NCBI RefSeq assembly: GCF_030389965.1
Contig: NZ_CP128400.1
Location: forward strand, 434,001-498,000
Source of the DNA: Candidatus Chlorohelix allophototropha
GTDB lineage: Bacteria; Chloroflexota; Chloroflexia; Chloroheliales; Chloroheliaceae
Direction: 5' to 3'
Length of the DNA: 64,000 nucleotides
Below the pieces are notes generated by a model. That model had not been told where the DNA came from. It ran no database searches and saw only the letters and a list, made by a program, of their open reading frames with translations. Shown here piece by piece: positions 8,993-19,100 of this stretch (position 1 is its first letter; each line of letters opens with the position of its first letter). The position numbers and the translations under genes are program-made.

Positions 8993-11638
8993 ATGAAACT
9001 CGAAGAATTGACCGAAAAAGGGCAAGAAGCAATGGCAGCGGCGCATACCCTTGCCGAGCAGCGCAACAATAGCCAGCTTGAACCGGAACATTTGCTACTA
9101 GCATTGCTGGAACAATCCGATGGCATTACCACCCGTATCATTAGCAAGCTCAACGCAAATCCGGCGCGAATCAAGGTAAGGTTGGAAGGAGCGATGATGC
9201 GATTGCCCAAAGTTTTTATTGAAAAGCTAAATCCGGTTATTTCGCTTGCCACTAAGCGCGTGCTGACTCAGGCTAAGGATGAAGCCTCGCGCATGAAGGA
9301 TGATTACGTCAGCACCGAACATTTGGCGATGGCGTTGGCTTCACCGCTGATTAATCATGAAGCGGGGCGTATTATGCGCGAGGAAGGGGTGAACCGTGAC
9401 GCTATTTTTGGCATTCTGAGCAGCATTCGCGGACCTAAAGTTGAGCGCATTGTGGACAAAAACCCGGAAGCATCTTACCAAACCCTAGAACGATATGGGC
9501 GCGACCTCACCGAACGGGCTAAAAACGGCAAACTTGACCCAGTTATCGGGCGTGATGAGGAAATGCGACAGATAATTGAGGTGTTGAGCCGCCGTAGCAA
9601 AAATAACCCAGTGGTGGTAGGCGAACCCGGTGTGGGCAAAACCGCCATTGTGGAAGGACTGGCGCAGCGTATTGTGCGGGGCGATGTGCCAACTACGCTC
9701 AAGGATAAAAAGCTGATTTCGCTCGATTTAGGCTCTTTGGTAGCGGGAGCGCGTTATCGAGGCGAGTTCGAGGAGCGCATGCGGGCGGTACTGAAAGAGG
9801 TCGAGCAAGCCGATGGCAAAATCATCCTCTTTGTGGATGAGCTTCATATGATTATGGGCGCGGGCGGTAGCGGTGATGGCGGGATGGATGCCAGCCAAAT
9901 GATTAAACCGGCGTTGAGCAGGGGTGAACTGCACTTGATTGGAGCAACCACGCTGGATGAATATCGCAAGAATATCGAGAAAGACCCCGCGTTAGAACGC
10001 CGCTTCCAGCCTATTCAGATAGACGAGCCGAGCATACAGGATAGTATCAGTATTTTGCGAGGCTTGCGGGACAAGTACGAAGTGCATCACGGCATAAAAT
10101 TTACGGATTCGGCGCTGGTGGCGGCAGTAGAATTAAGCCAGCGGTATATTACCGACAAGTTTCTGCCGGATAAAGCCATTGACCTGATTGATGAAGCCGC
10201 TGCCCGCATGCGTACCGAAATTGATAGCTTGCCGGGTGAATTGGACGCAGTGCGCCGCGATAATACTCAGCTAGAAATGGAACGGGAAGCCTTAAAGAAG
10301 GAACTGGATACCGAAAGTGCCGAGCAACTGGTGGAAGTTGAGCAAAGATTGGCGAACCTGCGCGAGAAAGACCACCAACTAAGCCTGCAATGGGAAAACG
10401 AGAAACAGGCGATTGAGAAGATTCGCGAATTGAGCGAACAAATAGAACAGACTCGGCGCGAAGTAGAAGAAGCTCAACGCGAAACCGATTACGCCAAAGC
10501 CAGCGAGCTTAAATTCGGCAAACTCAGCACGCTCGAATGGCAACTTAAAGAACAGGAAGCCAAATTGATCGAGGTGCAACAGGGCAACGGCTTGTTAAGC
10601 GAAAACGTAGATGAGCAAGAAATCGCCGAAATTGTTTCGAGGCGCACCGGCATCCCGGTCAGCCGTATGATGGAAGGCGAAATCACCAAGCTTCTAAATA
10701 TGGAAGAACGGTTGCGACAGCGCGTGGTAGGGCAGGAAGAGGCTTTGAAAGCGGTAGCGGATGCGATTCGCCGCGCTCGTGCCGGTTTGCAAGACCCCAA
10801 TCGTCCGCTTGGCTCTTTTATGTTTCTTGGACCTACCGGCGTGGGTAAAACCGAACTAGCACGCGCCTTAGCAGAGTTCATGTTTGACGATCAGCATTCG
10901 ATGGTACGCCTTGATATGAGTGAATATATGGAAAAGGCGGCAGTCGCCCGTCTGGTGGGTGCGCCTCCCGGTTATGTGGGCTACGAGGAAGGCGGGCAAC
11001 TTACCGAGGCAGTACGCCGCAAACCCTATACTGTGGTGCTGTTTGACGAGGTGGAAAAGGCTCACCCGGATGTATTTAACATGCTGCTGCAAATTCTAGA
11101 AGACGGGCGACTTACCGATAGTCAGGGACGTACCGTGAATTTCAAGAATACGGTAATCATCCTAACCTCAAACCTCGGTAGCGACAGCATCATGGAAATG
11201 ACCCAAAATGGCATCCCGGCTAATTCCAAAGAAATGCGCGAGGCGGTTATGATTGCGTTGCGTGGGCATTTCCGACCTGAGTTCCTGAACCGGATTGATG
11301 AAATTATTGTCTTCAAACCGCTTGGAAGAGAACAAATTAACATTATTATAGATATTCAGCTGAAAATGCTGCTGAAAAGATTGGCAACCCGCAAAATTAA
11401 TCTGGAAATCTCGCCCGAAGCTCGCGAAATTCTGGTTGAAGTGGGTTATGACCCTGCATTCGGGGCACGTCCTTTGCGCCGCGCTATCCAACAATTGGTG
11501 TTAGACCCATTGGCGATAGAATTATTGGGCGGGCGTTTCAAGGATGGAGAAACTGTTCTGGTATTGGGGGACGAAAAAATCGGCGTTCCGATTGCCGAAC
11601 GCACTTTGCGTTTTGCCAGCAAAAACAAGGAGGGATAA
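8993..11638 (+). CDS. clpB: ClpB-type AAA+ disaggregase
   Basis: Hexameric cytoplasmic chaperone that threads aggregated proteins with DnaK. Domain order: N domain with two Clp repeats (1-145), AAA1 with Walker A GEPGVGKT (about 210-217) and Walker B FVDELH, a long coiled-coil M domain rich in Glu/Lys (about 400-520), AAA2 with Walker A GPTGVGKT and [14 protein letters not shown], and the D2 small domain. The long M domain and absence of a ClpP-binding I-G-F/L loop favour ClpB over ClpA/ClpC. 881 residues is normal. The next gene starts 3 nt after its stop, so the two are cotranscribed. No CIRCE or HAIR element was seen upstream. Confidence 0.95.
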   Translation: MKLEELTEKGQEAMAAAHTLAEQRNNSQLEPEHLLLALLEQSDGITTRIISKLNANPARIKVRLEGAMMRLPKVFIEKLNPVISLATKRVLTQAKDEASRMKDDYVSTEHLAMALASPLINHEAGRIMREEGVNRDAIFGILSSIRGPKVERIVDKNPEASYQTLERYGRDLTERAKNGKLDPVIGRDEEMRQIIEVLSRRSKNNPVVVGEPGVGKTAIVEGLAQRIVRGDVPTTLKDKKLISLDLGSLVAGARYRGEFEERMRAVLKEVEQADGKIILFVDELHMIMGAGGSGDGGMDASQMIKPALSRGELHLIGATTLDEYRKNIEKDPALERRFQPIQIDEPSIQDSISILRGLRDKYEVHHGIKFTDSALVAAVELSQRYITDKFLPDKAIDLIDEAAARMRTEIDSLPGELDAVRRDNTQLEMEREALKKELDTESAEQLVEVEQRLANLREKDHQLSLQWENEKQAIEKIRELSEQIEQTRREVEEAQRETDYAKASELKFGKLSTLEWQLKEQEAKLIEVQQGNGLLSENVDEQEIAEIVSRRTGIPVSRMMEGEITKLLNMEERLRQRVVGQEEALKAVADAIRRARAGLQDPNRPLGSFMFLGPTGVGKTELARALAEFMFDDQHSMVRLDMSEYMEKAAVARLVGAPPGYVGYEEGGQLTEAVRRKPYTVVLFDEVEKAHPDVFNMLLQILEDGRLTDSQGRTVNFKNTVIILTSNLGSDSIMEMTQNGIPANSKEMREAVMIALRGHFRPEFLNRIDEIIVFKPLGREQINIIIDIQLKMLLKRLATRKINLEISPEAREILVEVGYDPAFGARPLRRAIQQLVLDPLAIELLGGRFKDGETVLVLGDEKIGVPIAERTLRFASKNKEG

Positions 11639-11641
11639 GTT

Positions 11642-12058
11642 ATGAATCCGAATGGATTTAGCAAATGGCCCAATCCTGAAGAGTCCTATGTTGGGCGTGA
11701 GAGCGCACCTACACCGATGCCGGAGGGCTACTATTCCAACTCTGCGCCTGTAAATCGTCCAACCTATACTCCGCCACAGGTTGCTTACCCGACACCGCCG
11801 CAAGTTTACTACCAAAGAGCGGCTGATTATCACCGACCTGTTTATCCTACGCAGCGAATCAGACACGAGTATCGCTATTACTATCAGCGTTACAACCCGC
11901 ATCCATCGTTAGCGGTGCGCCTGCTCTACTTTCTATTTATAGGTTGTTGGTTGGGATCAATTTGGTTGGCGTTGGCGATAACGATGTGCATTACTCTAAT
12001 CGGATTGCCATTGGGCGTTGCGATGCTCTTTGTAACCCCTCGTCTATATTTTCTGTAA
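11642..12058 (+). CDS. Small membrane protein with YccF-like domain
   Basis: 138 residues. The first 95 are Pro/Tyr-rich and polar; the last 50 form two hydrophobic segments with W-L-G-S-I-W-L-A-L-A and I-T-L-I-G-L-P-L-G-V-A-M, closely resembling the YccF inner-membrane domain. Preceded by a strong AAGGAGG at 8 nt and only 3 nt downstream of clpB, so coupled to it. YccF proteins have no settled function. The coupling to a disaggregase suggests a membrane-stress role, which is inference. Confidence 0.82.
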   Translation: MNPNGFSKWPNPEESYVGRESAPTPMPEGYYSNSAPVNRPTYTPPQVAYPTPPQVYYQRAADYHRPVYPTQRIRHEYRYYYQRYNPHPSLAVRLLYFLFIGCWLGSIWLALAITMCITLIGLPLGVAMLFVTPRLYFL

Positions 12059-12069
12059 AGGGGATTTGG

Positions 12070-12092
12070 GGCAGGGGAGTTTAACCCCTGCC
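12070..12092. terminator. Hairpin between convergent genes, possible bidirectional terminator
   Basis: GGCAGGGG / CCCCTGCC, 8 bp stem, 7-nt loop, with no T-run on either side. It covers the stop codon of the leftward peptidase gene and follows the rightward YccF gene. A similar G/C hairpin occurs after carB at 59567-59591. Confidence 0.45.
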
Positions 12093-15000
12093 TCGCGAAA
12101 GATTCAGGCTCATCTGCTCTCCTTCAAAATCGGTAGCAAGATGAAAGGTCTGCCGATAGCGATAGCCATCTTCGGTGTTGAGCGAACGTTGCCCGGACAG
12201 CAGCACTTGCCCACTATCACCGATAAAATCGGGCGTGCCGGAATCTGCTGCGCCTTCTCCGCCTTTACGTAGTATTCGAGCAGAATTTGAGCCGGGACGA
12301 CGATAATCTCCGCTCATATCAACCAGCGCCTGAATTAATTCAGCATCGTTAGAAACCGGTTCAGGCAAAAGCCATTCCAGCACTCGCTCGATTTTTTGCA
12401 AAAGGTCGGGTGGCAAGCGGTTATATTGAATCGGTTGGTAATTCGCGCGGGGTCGCACTAACTTATCCCACCAACCACGAGCCATATCCTTGAGTTTCAA
12501 ATCTTCTTCGCGATTGCCTAAAAACCAACCCTTTGGTTGAATCGAGCTATGTTCACCCCACGGTGGGTCGTGCATATTTGAAACGAAATTCGGTCCGGTA
12601 GCACGCAAACCAATAGTTGGGTCACCTAGCATTACAAATTCGAGCAGGGTTTTGGCATCATCTCCGGTCAGGTTATGCCCTGCCGCAAGGCGAGCGCGGG
12701 TGTACTCGGTTTTGGCAGATTGCAACGCTTGCCCGAAAGAATAACCCTGCCGCAAAATTCCTTTCCAAAAATAATATGCCAGATGGCTGGCGCATGAAAG
12801 TTCAGGTCCTGCCGAACCATAGCTGATAACGGTGGAACTGACCACTGCCGCCGCGCCTCTCTCCAGAAAAGAAAGCGCAATACTATCGTTTACACCCTTG
12901 TTAATCAGGTTGCCACTGTAGCAAGCCTCTGAGAACACCACCGCCCCGGCAGCTTCGAGTTCCGAGGATAGGGAGGGGGTGTAAGCCAGAGGCAGCGAAG
13001 AGAGGGAGGGCATAATTCGACCACCCTGCGCTTGCCCGTACCAGTTCGGGTTATCGCGGAAACCATGCAGATTAAAGTGCAAAAGACGGGCTGAACGCAA
13101 TAGATTAGGGTTTAACGAACCGGCATTGGTAGGAGGCGAAAGCGTAACCGGATAATCCGAGTTGATAAAGCTGCGTAAGGTATCGGTGCTGCGCTTCCAA
13201 GCTTCCGCGCTATAAAAGAAAGGCGACCAACGGGCGGCAGCATTCTTGTCCAGAAATTTCTCACCGGAAGCCGATTTGAACCATTTTTGCTCGAACTGCA
13301 AACCGTTTTCTATGGACTGCAAACCGGCACGAGCGCGAGCGGGCAAAATATTATCCATCACTCGAAGCGGTAAGGAAGGCGCAATTTTGGGAGCGATTAA
13401 ATCGGCACGCTGACGAGCTACAACCTCACGCAAGCGGCGCAAGAAGAATGAAAGATCACCCCTACCATCATCCGGCAAACGTCCCACAATGCGTTCGGGT
13501 AAAAGGTAAGTGCTGTCCTGCGAACCATAGGGGTTATCGCTGAAAACTTCCCTATCAGAATCGAAACTTGGATTGGAAAGTTTCCAGAATGGAATTATAT
13601 CCGGTCCACCAATGATGAAAACCACATTGATAGTCGAGGATTTAGCTTCACCCGGCAAGGCAGCGTTTATAAGGCTGCAAACCAGTTCGGGCTCGTGGGC
13701 GCGCACCGGGTCGAGGAAATCGAAACCGTTCTCGCGTAAAGAGTTGCCGCTATCCACCATGAGCAAGCGACTATCGAAACCGCGCCGACGCATAACCTGC
13801 ACTAGTTCTTGCAGCATGTCTTTAATTTGGGCGTAGCCGTTTGTACCGTATTTGGAAAGCAAATTGCGTTCACTACTGACCAGCAAAACGGTAGTCTGTT
13901 CCAGTATTCCAGTTTTATGGTCACGGGGAAGCGCAAGGTTAAAGTCCGTTGCTTTTGCTGACCGTCCGCGTTTCTGGGTAGTTGCGCCACCCTTTGGGAC
14001 TGCCACTACCGGTTCAGGCGGTTTTGGTTTCCCATATAGCAAGCTCTCCACCTCAGCCAGTTTTGCCGCAATTTCTCTGATGTCCGAACCAGAATCACCT
14101 TTTGGTTCTACCGCAGCACTCAGCGCATTCAAACCGATAACAGGCGCTTCATCCGCCTGTCGTAGGTTAAAGCCCACCTCACGCCGCGCGTCTTCTTGAC
14201 GACGTGCAGTTCTCAGCAGGTCTTCCAACCAAATCGGATCAAGGGTTTCAAGTGAGATTCTTACCGGAATTGCGCTACCCTGTTCCATCGCCCCTCGCGG
14301 AACCCACAACCCTTCAGGCATGGTAAAGCCTGCCCCATCCAACATTTCGGTAGCACGTTCCAGAAAAGGATCGGCTTTCCAAACTGGCTCAAGTATCCGA
14401 TTCAAGTTTTCATGATTCTTGCTCAGCGAACTGCGACCCAGAAAAGAGGTCAGGAACAAGCGAGGGAGAATTAGTTGAGGCTGTTCTAGTAATAATTCGC
14501 TGGCAAGCGCACTGGCACGTTTCTCTTCATCGTTCTGGCAAAAAGCCAGAAGTAGCCCGGTCTTAAGACTCAAAGGAGCAGATTGGTTATGAGCAAAACG
14601 GTTTAGCGCCTTCTCAAAGTACTGGATAGCCATCCAAGGCATGCGCCGACGCAAATATAGCCGCGCCAACCCACCCGCATCATCTTCAAAAAGATCGCCC
14701 GGTTCTGGTTCGGTGTTGCGCTCAACTGCCTTTAACCAGCGGCGCGCCGGGGCAAAAGCAGGATGGTCTGGAAGTTTCTCCAACCAGCGACGCAGCCACA
14801 AGTTATCCGGCGCAGATTGTACCGCCAGCCATAATTCTTCTCCGGCACGCTGGTGGTTAGCAGTACCGCTGCGCAGATAGAGCAATGCTGTTTCAAGTCG
14901 CATACGCCAGTTATCCGGGTCAGCGTCCAACACGCGCCTGAGATGAAAAGCAGCGCGGCGGGCGTTCTCCCCCGGAAGTGGTTCTATAGATAACGCCCGC

Positions 15001-15167
15001 CCCACCGCTACATGCAATGGTAACGCCTGTGGAAAATGCACCATCAACTGACGGGCAAGACTGGCAGCCTCCGAACTATGTCCCATACGTAACAGGAGGC
15101 TAACCAGTGTAATCCCATCAAATAAGTTGACTTCGAGTCTGAGCGCAGAACTTTGAGTCGCTGTCAT
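12081..15167 (-). CDS. TPR protein with C-terminal gingipain-like (family C25, clan CD) cysteine peptidase domain
   Basis: 1028 residues, no signal peptide or membrane helix, so cytoplasmic. About 1-290 are helical TPR-like repeats (D-P-D-N-W-R-M-R style); 300-420 is a linker with Ala/Pro/Lys-rich stretch; about 424-870 resembles peptidase C25: V-V-F-I-I-G-G-P-D-I-I-P, then S-D-N-P-Y-G and I-V-G-R-L-P, then the clan CD catalytic dyad His701 (L-H-F-N-L-H-G) and Cys749 (V-V-F-S-E-A-C-Y-S-G), and the closing M-L-G-D-P-T motif. Caspases share this clan and dyad. Both residues are intact, so it is probably active. The stop lies in a hairpin. It starts 18 nt after the TPR gene at 15186. With the upstream NTPase it makes a sensor-protease set. 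Confidence 0.85.
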   Translation of the reverse strand: MTATQSSALRLEVNLFDGITLVSLLLRMGHSSEAASLARQLMVHFPQALPLHVAVGRALSIEPLPGENARRAAFHLRRVLDADPDNWRMRLETALLYLRSGTANHQRAGEELWLAVQSAPDNLWLRRWLEKLPDHPAFAPARRWLKAVERNTEPEPGDLFEDDAGGLARLYLRRRMPWMAIQYFEKALNRFAHNQSAPLSLKTGLLLAFCQNDEEKRASALASELLLEQPQLILPRLFLTSFLGRSSLSKNHENLNRILEPVWKADPFLERATEMLDGAGFTMPEGLWVPRGAMEQGSAIPVRISLETLDPIWLEDLLRTARRQEDARREVGFNLRQADEAPVIGLNALSAAVEPKGDSGSDIREIAAKLAEVESLLYGKPKPPEPVVAVPKGGATTQKRGRSAKATDFNLALPRDHKTGILEQTTVLLVSSERNLLSKYGTNGYAQIKDMLQELVQVMRRRGFDSRLLMVDSGNSLRENGFDFLDPVRAHEPELVCSLINAALPGEAKSSTINVVFIIGGPDIIPFWKLSNPSFDSDREVFSDNPYGSQDSTYLLPERIVGRLPDDGRGDLSFFLRRLREVVARQRADLIAPKIAPSLPLRVMDNILPARARAGLQSIENGLQFEQKWFKSASGEKFLDKNAAARWSPFFYSAEAWKRSTDTLRSFINSDYPVTLSPPTNAGSLNPNLLRSARLLHFNLHGFRDNPNWYGQAQGGRIMPSLSSLPLAYTPSLSSELEAAGAVVFSEACYSGNLINKGVNDSIALSFLERGAAAVVSSTVISYGSAGPELSCASHLAYYFWKGILRQGYSFGQALQSAKTEYTRARLAAGHNLTGDDAKTLLEFVMLGDPTIGLRATGPNFVSNMHDPPWGEHSSIQPKGWFLGNREEDLKLKDMARGWWDKLVRPRANYQPIQYNRLPPDLLQKIERVLEWLLPEPVSNDAELIQALVDMSGDYRRPGSNSARILRKGGEGAADSGTPDFIGDSGQVLLSGQRSLNTEDGYRYRQTFHLATDFEGEQMSLNLSRGRG

Positions 15168-15185
15168 TTTGTACCTGTATCCCGT

Positions 15186-15911
15186 TTACCCGGCTTGTAT
15201 AGCTTCTTTTTCCAGCTTTTCGTTGCGGAACATATCAATGAACTGGTCGAAGAAAGGGATTTGCCGCAACTCCTCGTGTGCTTCGGCAAATTCAGGGTCT
15301 ATTCGCAACGCCTTTGATGCCGCTCGTTTAGCCATAGTGTAGCGTTTCAAAAAGCGGTTCATACGAGCTTCGGCACAATGATAATGCGGGTTTTCAGGGT
15401 CAAGTCGGGTACACCACTCATAGTTGCGTAGCGCCCAATCCCAATTCTCATCCGCTTCATAAATCAAGCCGCGCTCGTAATAGGCTTCCGGCAAGTTATA
15501 CGCAGAAATAACTGTTCCCACCAATGCCAGCGCTTTGCTGCGTTCGCCAAGGTAACAAGCCGCGCGTACTGCCGCCAACATATAGGTCGGTTTATCAGGG
15601 CGCAAAGCCGCCGCCTGTTCAAAGCACTCCAGCGCCTCTGGGATTTTCTCGATAAGCTCGTACTGACGCGCCAACAGATAATAAATTTCACCATTTTCAG
15701 GTTCAATTTCCAGTAAAGCTTCCAGAATCGGAATAGTACCCTGTCGCTTGATGCGGTTAGTCAAGCGGCAATAATGGAGCAAGTACCCTAACAGAAAATC
15801 CCGACTATATTGTCCGGTTTGAGGGGTGTCGTTAGCCTGCCAGTTTGTGTTGCGATCTGTGTTGCTGCTTGTAGCAAAATATTTCGCCAGATTAGATAAA
15901 TCAAATGCCAT
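15186..15911 (-). CDS. TPR repeat protein
   Basis: 241 residues from the ATG at 15909-15911, which has GGAGGAG about 11 nt upstream; an in-frame ATG at 15956 has no ribosome site. From about residue 45 it is made of TPR units with the usual A-x-x-x-x-x-A-L and D-P-E-N/F positions (six or seven repeats). No catalytic motif. It sits 18 nt before the C25 peptidase gene, so both are probably made together and the TPR protein may be an adaptor between the peptidase and the TPR array of the NTPase. That role is inference. Confidence 0.85.
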   Translation of the reverse strand: MAFDLSNLAKYFATSSNTDRNTNWQANDTPQTGQYSRDFLLGYLLHYCRLTNRIKRQGTIPILEALLEIEPENGEIYYLLARQYELIEKIPEALECFEQAAALRPDKPTYMLAAVRAACYLGERSKALALVGTVISAYNLPEAYYERGLIYEADENWDWALRNYEWCTRLDPENPHYHCAEARMNRFLKRYTMAKRAASKALRIDPEFAEAHEELRQIPFFDQFIDMFRNEKLEKEAIQAG

Positions 15912-16073
15912 AATTCTGTAAACTCCTCCGTTTTTCCTGCGCCGGACATGCGGCATGGTAGAAAGGAATAAGGTTTAAGGATGTAAACCTAAGCTACATA
16001 AATCTTCTCTATCCGAACAGATTGTGAGTCTACCCCCAAATGTCCCAGGAACCCGGTAAAGCTTATGAGGAAC

Positions 16074-16105
16074 AACGAAGGTGAGTGAGCAAAAACACCT
16101 TCGTT
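16074..16105 (-). terminator. Hairpin after the giant NTPase gene
   Basis: Perfect 10-bp stem AACGAAGGTG / CACCTTCGTT with a 12-nt loop, starting 5 nt after the stop codon of the NTPase gene. There is no long T-run after it (TTGTTCC), so it may be a weak or partial terminator, or an mRNA-stabilising end. It would lower expression of the downstream TPR-peptidase pair relative to the NTPase. Confidence 0.5.
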
Positions 16106-16110
16106 GCAAA

Positions 16111-19100
16111 TTAGGATGCTCGAACTGTTTCTAAAACGTCAGAAAGACCCCGCTCCATGGTTTGGAGTGCCCCTTCTAGGTCTTCCTCCATCTCTTGGAG
16201 ATAAGCGAACTCTTGCAGAGAATGCGGGTCACCGGGGAAAGCTTCGACCGCTTCCTCTAGCAAAGTGCGTACATCCTCTATTGGACCACCCCGCAAGCGT
16301 TTGATACGAGCAAAATCAACTTTATAGTGCGGGTTGTTAGGCTGTAACTGGTTTGCATACTCGAAATAGCCCTGCGCATCATCATAACGTCCCAACTCAC
16401 AGAGCAACCGCCCGATCAAGTAGTGCCACTCAGCCCCCACGCGCTCGCCTTTTTGATCTAGCACTTCGCGCGCCACCTGAATAGCCTGTTGCAACTCACC
16501 ATTTGCGCCAAGCGCAATTGCCATGTTATAGCGATAATCTATATTCAGAGGGTCAAGGTTTACCGCTACCCGAAAACTCTCCAAAGCATGCAGATAAGCA
16601 CGTTCTTGCAAATAGATTTCACCCAACTCAGCGTGCCAACGGTGCTGATTCGGCGCAAGTTGCACCGCATCCATGTACTCATTGGCAGCTTGAGGTAGTA
16701 GGTTCAGTTCCAGATATGCCCTTCCCAGATAATAGCGAAACTCAGGATTGGAAGGCTCTTTTTCGGCAGCCGCCTGCAATTTGTCAAGCGCTACATCTGC
16801 CATGCCGTTTTCTAGCAACACTGCCCCATGCTGATGCAACACATAATGATCGTCTGCCCCAAACTTCAGGGCATCTTCAACCAATTCACGCGCTTCGTGC
16901 AAACGGTTCATTTTGAGTAAGGCACGCGACATATTGGCGAGATAGCGCGGATGGTCGTTTGCCAAATGTTCGGCACGTCGGAAGAAGTTATACGCTTCGC
17001 TGTAACGCCCGGAGAGTAAGGCAATTTCACCCAGATCGTTCACCGATTGGTGGTCATCCGGCAGAGCTTCCAATAATTTCTGCAAGGTCTCACGCGCTTC
17101 TTCATTCTCGCCTAGTTTCAGGCAGGTGAAAGCATAAAAGCGCATATATTTTGCTTGGGGCGCATCCGCACTTTCGAAGGCAGCAGAGCGAGAAATTGCT
17201 TGTTCAAGCGCCTTTTTCATCTGACGATAATCGGTTATGGTCGAATATGACTGTGCCAAATCGTACCAGTAATTTGCCATCTCAGGGTCAAGCTGAGTAG
17301 CTTTGCTGAGGAAATCAATCGCCTGCTGACGGTAAGCTTCAGCCCTCCGCGAGTATTGACCCGGTGTTGTAGCAATGCGCAAGGCGGCTACTCCGGCATT
17401 GTAATGATAAATGGGGCTGTTCGGCTCAATCTGCAAAGCCTGTCGGAAGGCTTTGACACTATCTTCAAGTTTTTGCTGCTCAAGATAAGCCTCACCCATC
17501 TCATTATGCAGGGCAGGGTCTTGCGGGTTAAGTTGTAGCGCCTGACGGTAGTAATCGAGAGCTTCAGAGCCGCGCTCCAACTGCCGCATAATACGCGCCT
17601 GCAACGCCATAAAAGCATAGCCGGGAGAGCTAAACATTGCTTTCATACGCGCCTGAGCATGTTCCATTTGTTCAAGCGCAGTTTCGGCTTGATTCAAAGC
17701 AAGATATGAGCGCGCCATCAATATGTAGGCAAGCGGACCAACTATCTGTCCTTTGTTTAGTTTGAGATATAAATGCAAGCAATCAATCGCCCGTTCCTCA
17801 CGTTCACCCATAGAAGCGGCGCGTGCTGCCAGCAACCAAGCATCCTCGCGGTGCTTGTAAAGTTTGATGGCTTGTTGGGCTGCGTTCCAAGCAGGATTGG
17901 GTCGCCCTAACCTCAAACTCGACTCCGCCAGTAATAGCGATGCCTCGTAATTATCAGGGTTTATTCTCAGCACATTTTGACAAGCAATTTCGGCAGTTTC
18001 GTAATTCTCGGTCAGGAACTCGGCTTGAGCCATGCCCATCAAATATTCTTCAGTTTGAGGGCTGAGCGCGGCTGCTTGACTCAAATGCTCCCGCGCTTTT
18101 TGCAACGAAGCCGGGTCGGGCGCATTACTCTCCTGCGCAGGAGTCCCATTCTTCGATTCGTTGGTATCCACACCGGGCAAAGTTCCGAACATTCCCGCTA
18201 AATCGGGGGGCAATATATTGGAAAGCTTCTGAGTCGAACCGAACGAGTCCAGATACAATTTGCCCAAAGCATGACGCGCGGCTGCATTGTGATCTTCCAG
18301 TGCCACTGCCTTTTCTAGAGCGTTACGAGCAGCATCAATCTTACCGGTGCGAATGAGCACTTCCCCGCTCTTCAACCACGCCTTGGCTTCTGTAGGGCTT
18401 AGTTCGGTAGCCTGCTTGTATTCGGCAGAGGCCTCCTGTAACCAGCCCAGTTCTTCAAATAAAGCTGCCAGTTCAAAGCGATAAGCCGGATTATCGGGTG
18501 CACTGAGAACCGCTTCCTGCAAAGGTTGCACTGCCGCAAAGCGATCACCCTCTCCAAGGAAGGTATCCGCCACCGCCATATGCAATTCTGGATTCCGGGA
18601 GTCTAGTTGCAGAGCGCGAGTATAAGCAGCGCGTGCCTCGCCAAAACGGGCTGCCTGACGATAAGCATGACCAAGGGCAGCATGATAGTCGCTTCGGTTC
18701 GCCATTTCAGGACTTGCGGCACGTTCTAAATGCTCAATTGCTCTTTGCGACTCGCCCTCACTTTTAAGATATGCTTGCCCCAAGCGGTAGAGATTTGAAG
18801 GAGTAGGACGAAGATCGGCGGCGCGTTTAAAGCTCAGCAGCGAATCGCGGCTCAGATTCAGCAATTCCTGTACCTCACCTAAGGAGGAATGAGCTTTTGC
18901 ACTATCAGGATTGAGACTGATAATCGCATCGAGTTCGGTATGCGCTTGTTCCAGTTTACCTAATTCCAGTAGAGCGCGGGCGTAATCCATGCGATAAGCA
19001 GCTTCGAGCGCGGCGCTTTCATCTTCGAAATTCCCCTCATCATCATAATAAATATCTTCCAAGCGACGAGGAGCATCTTCAGTTTCGGCATGTTGGCGCA

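Noticed and set aside
12070-12092. Copy of the MITE at 57354
   Set aside because: It shares only a G/C hairpin style, not the terminal repeats, so it is called a convergent hairpin.
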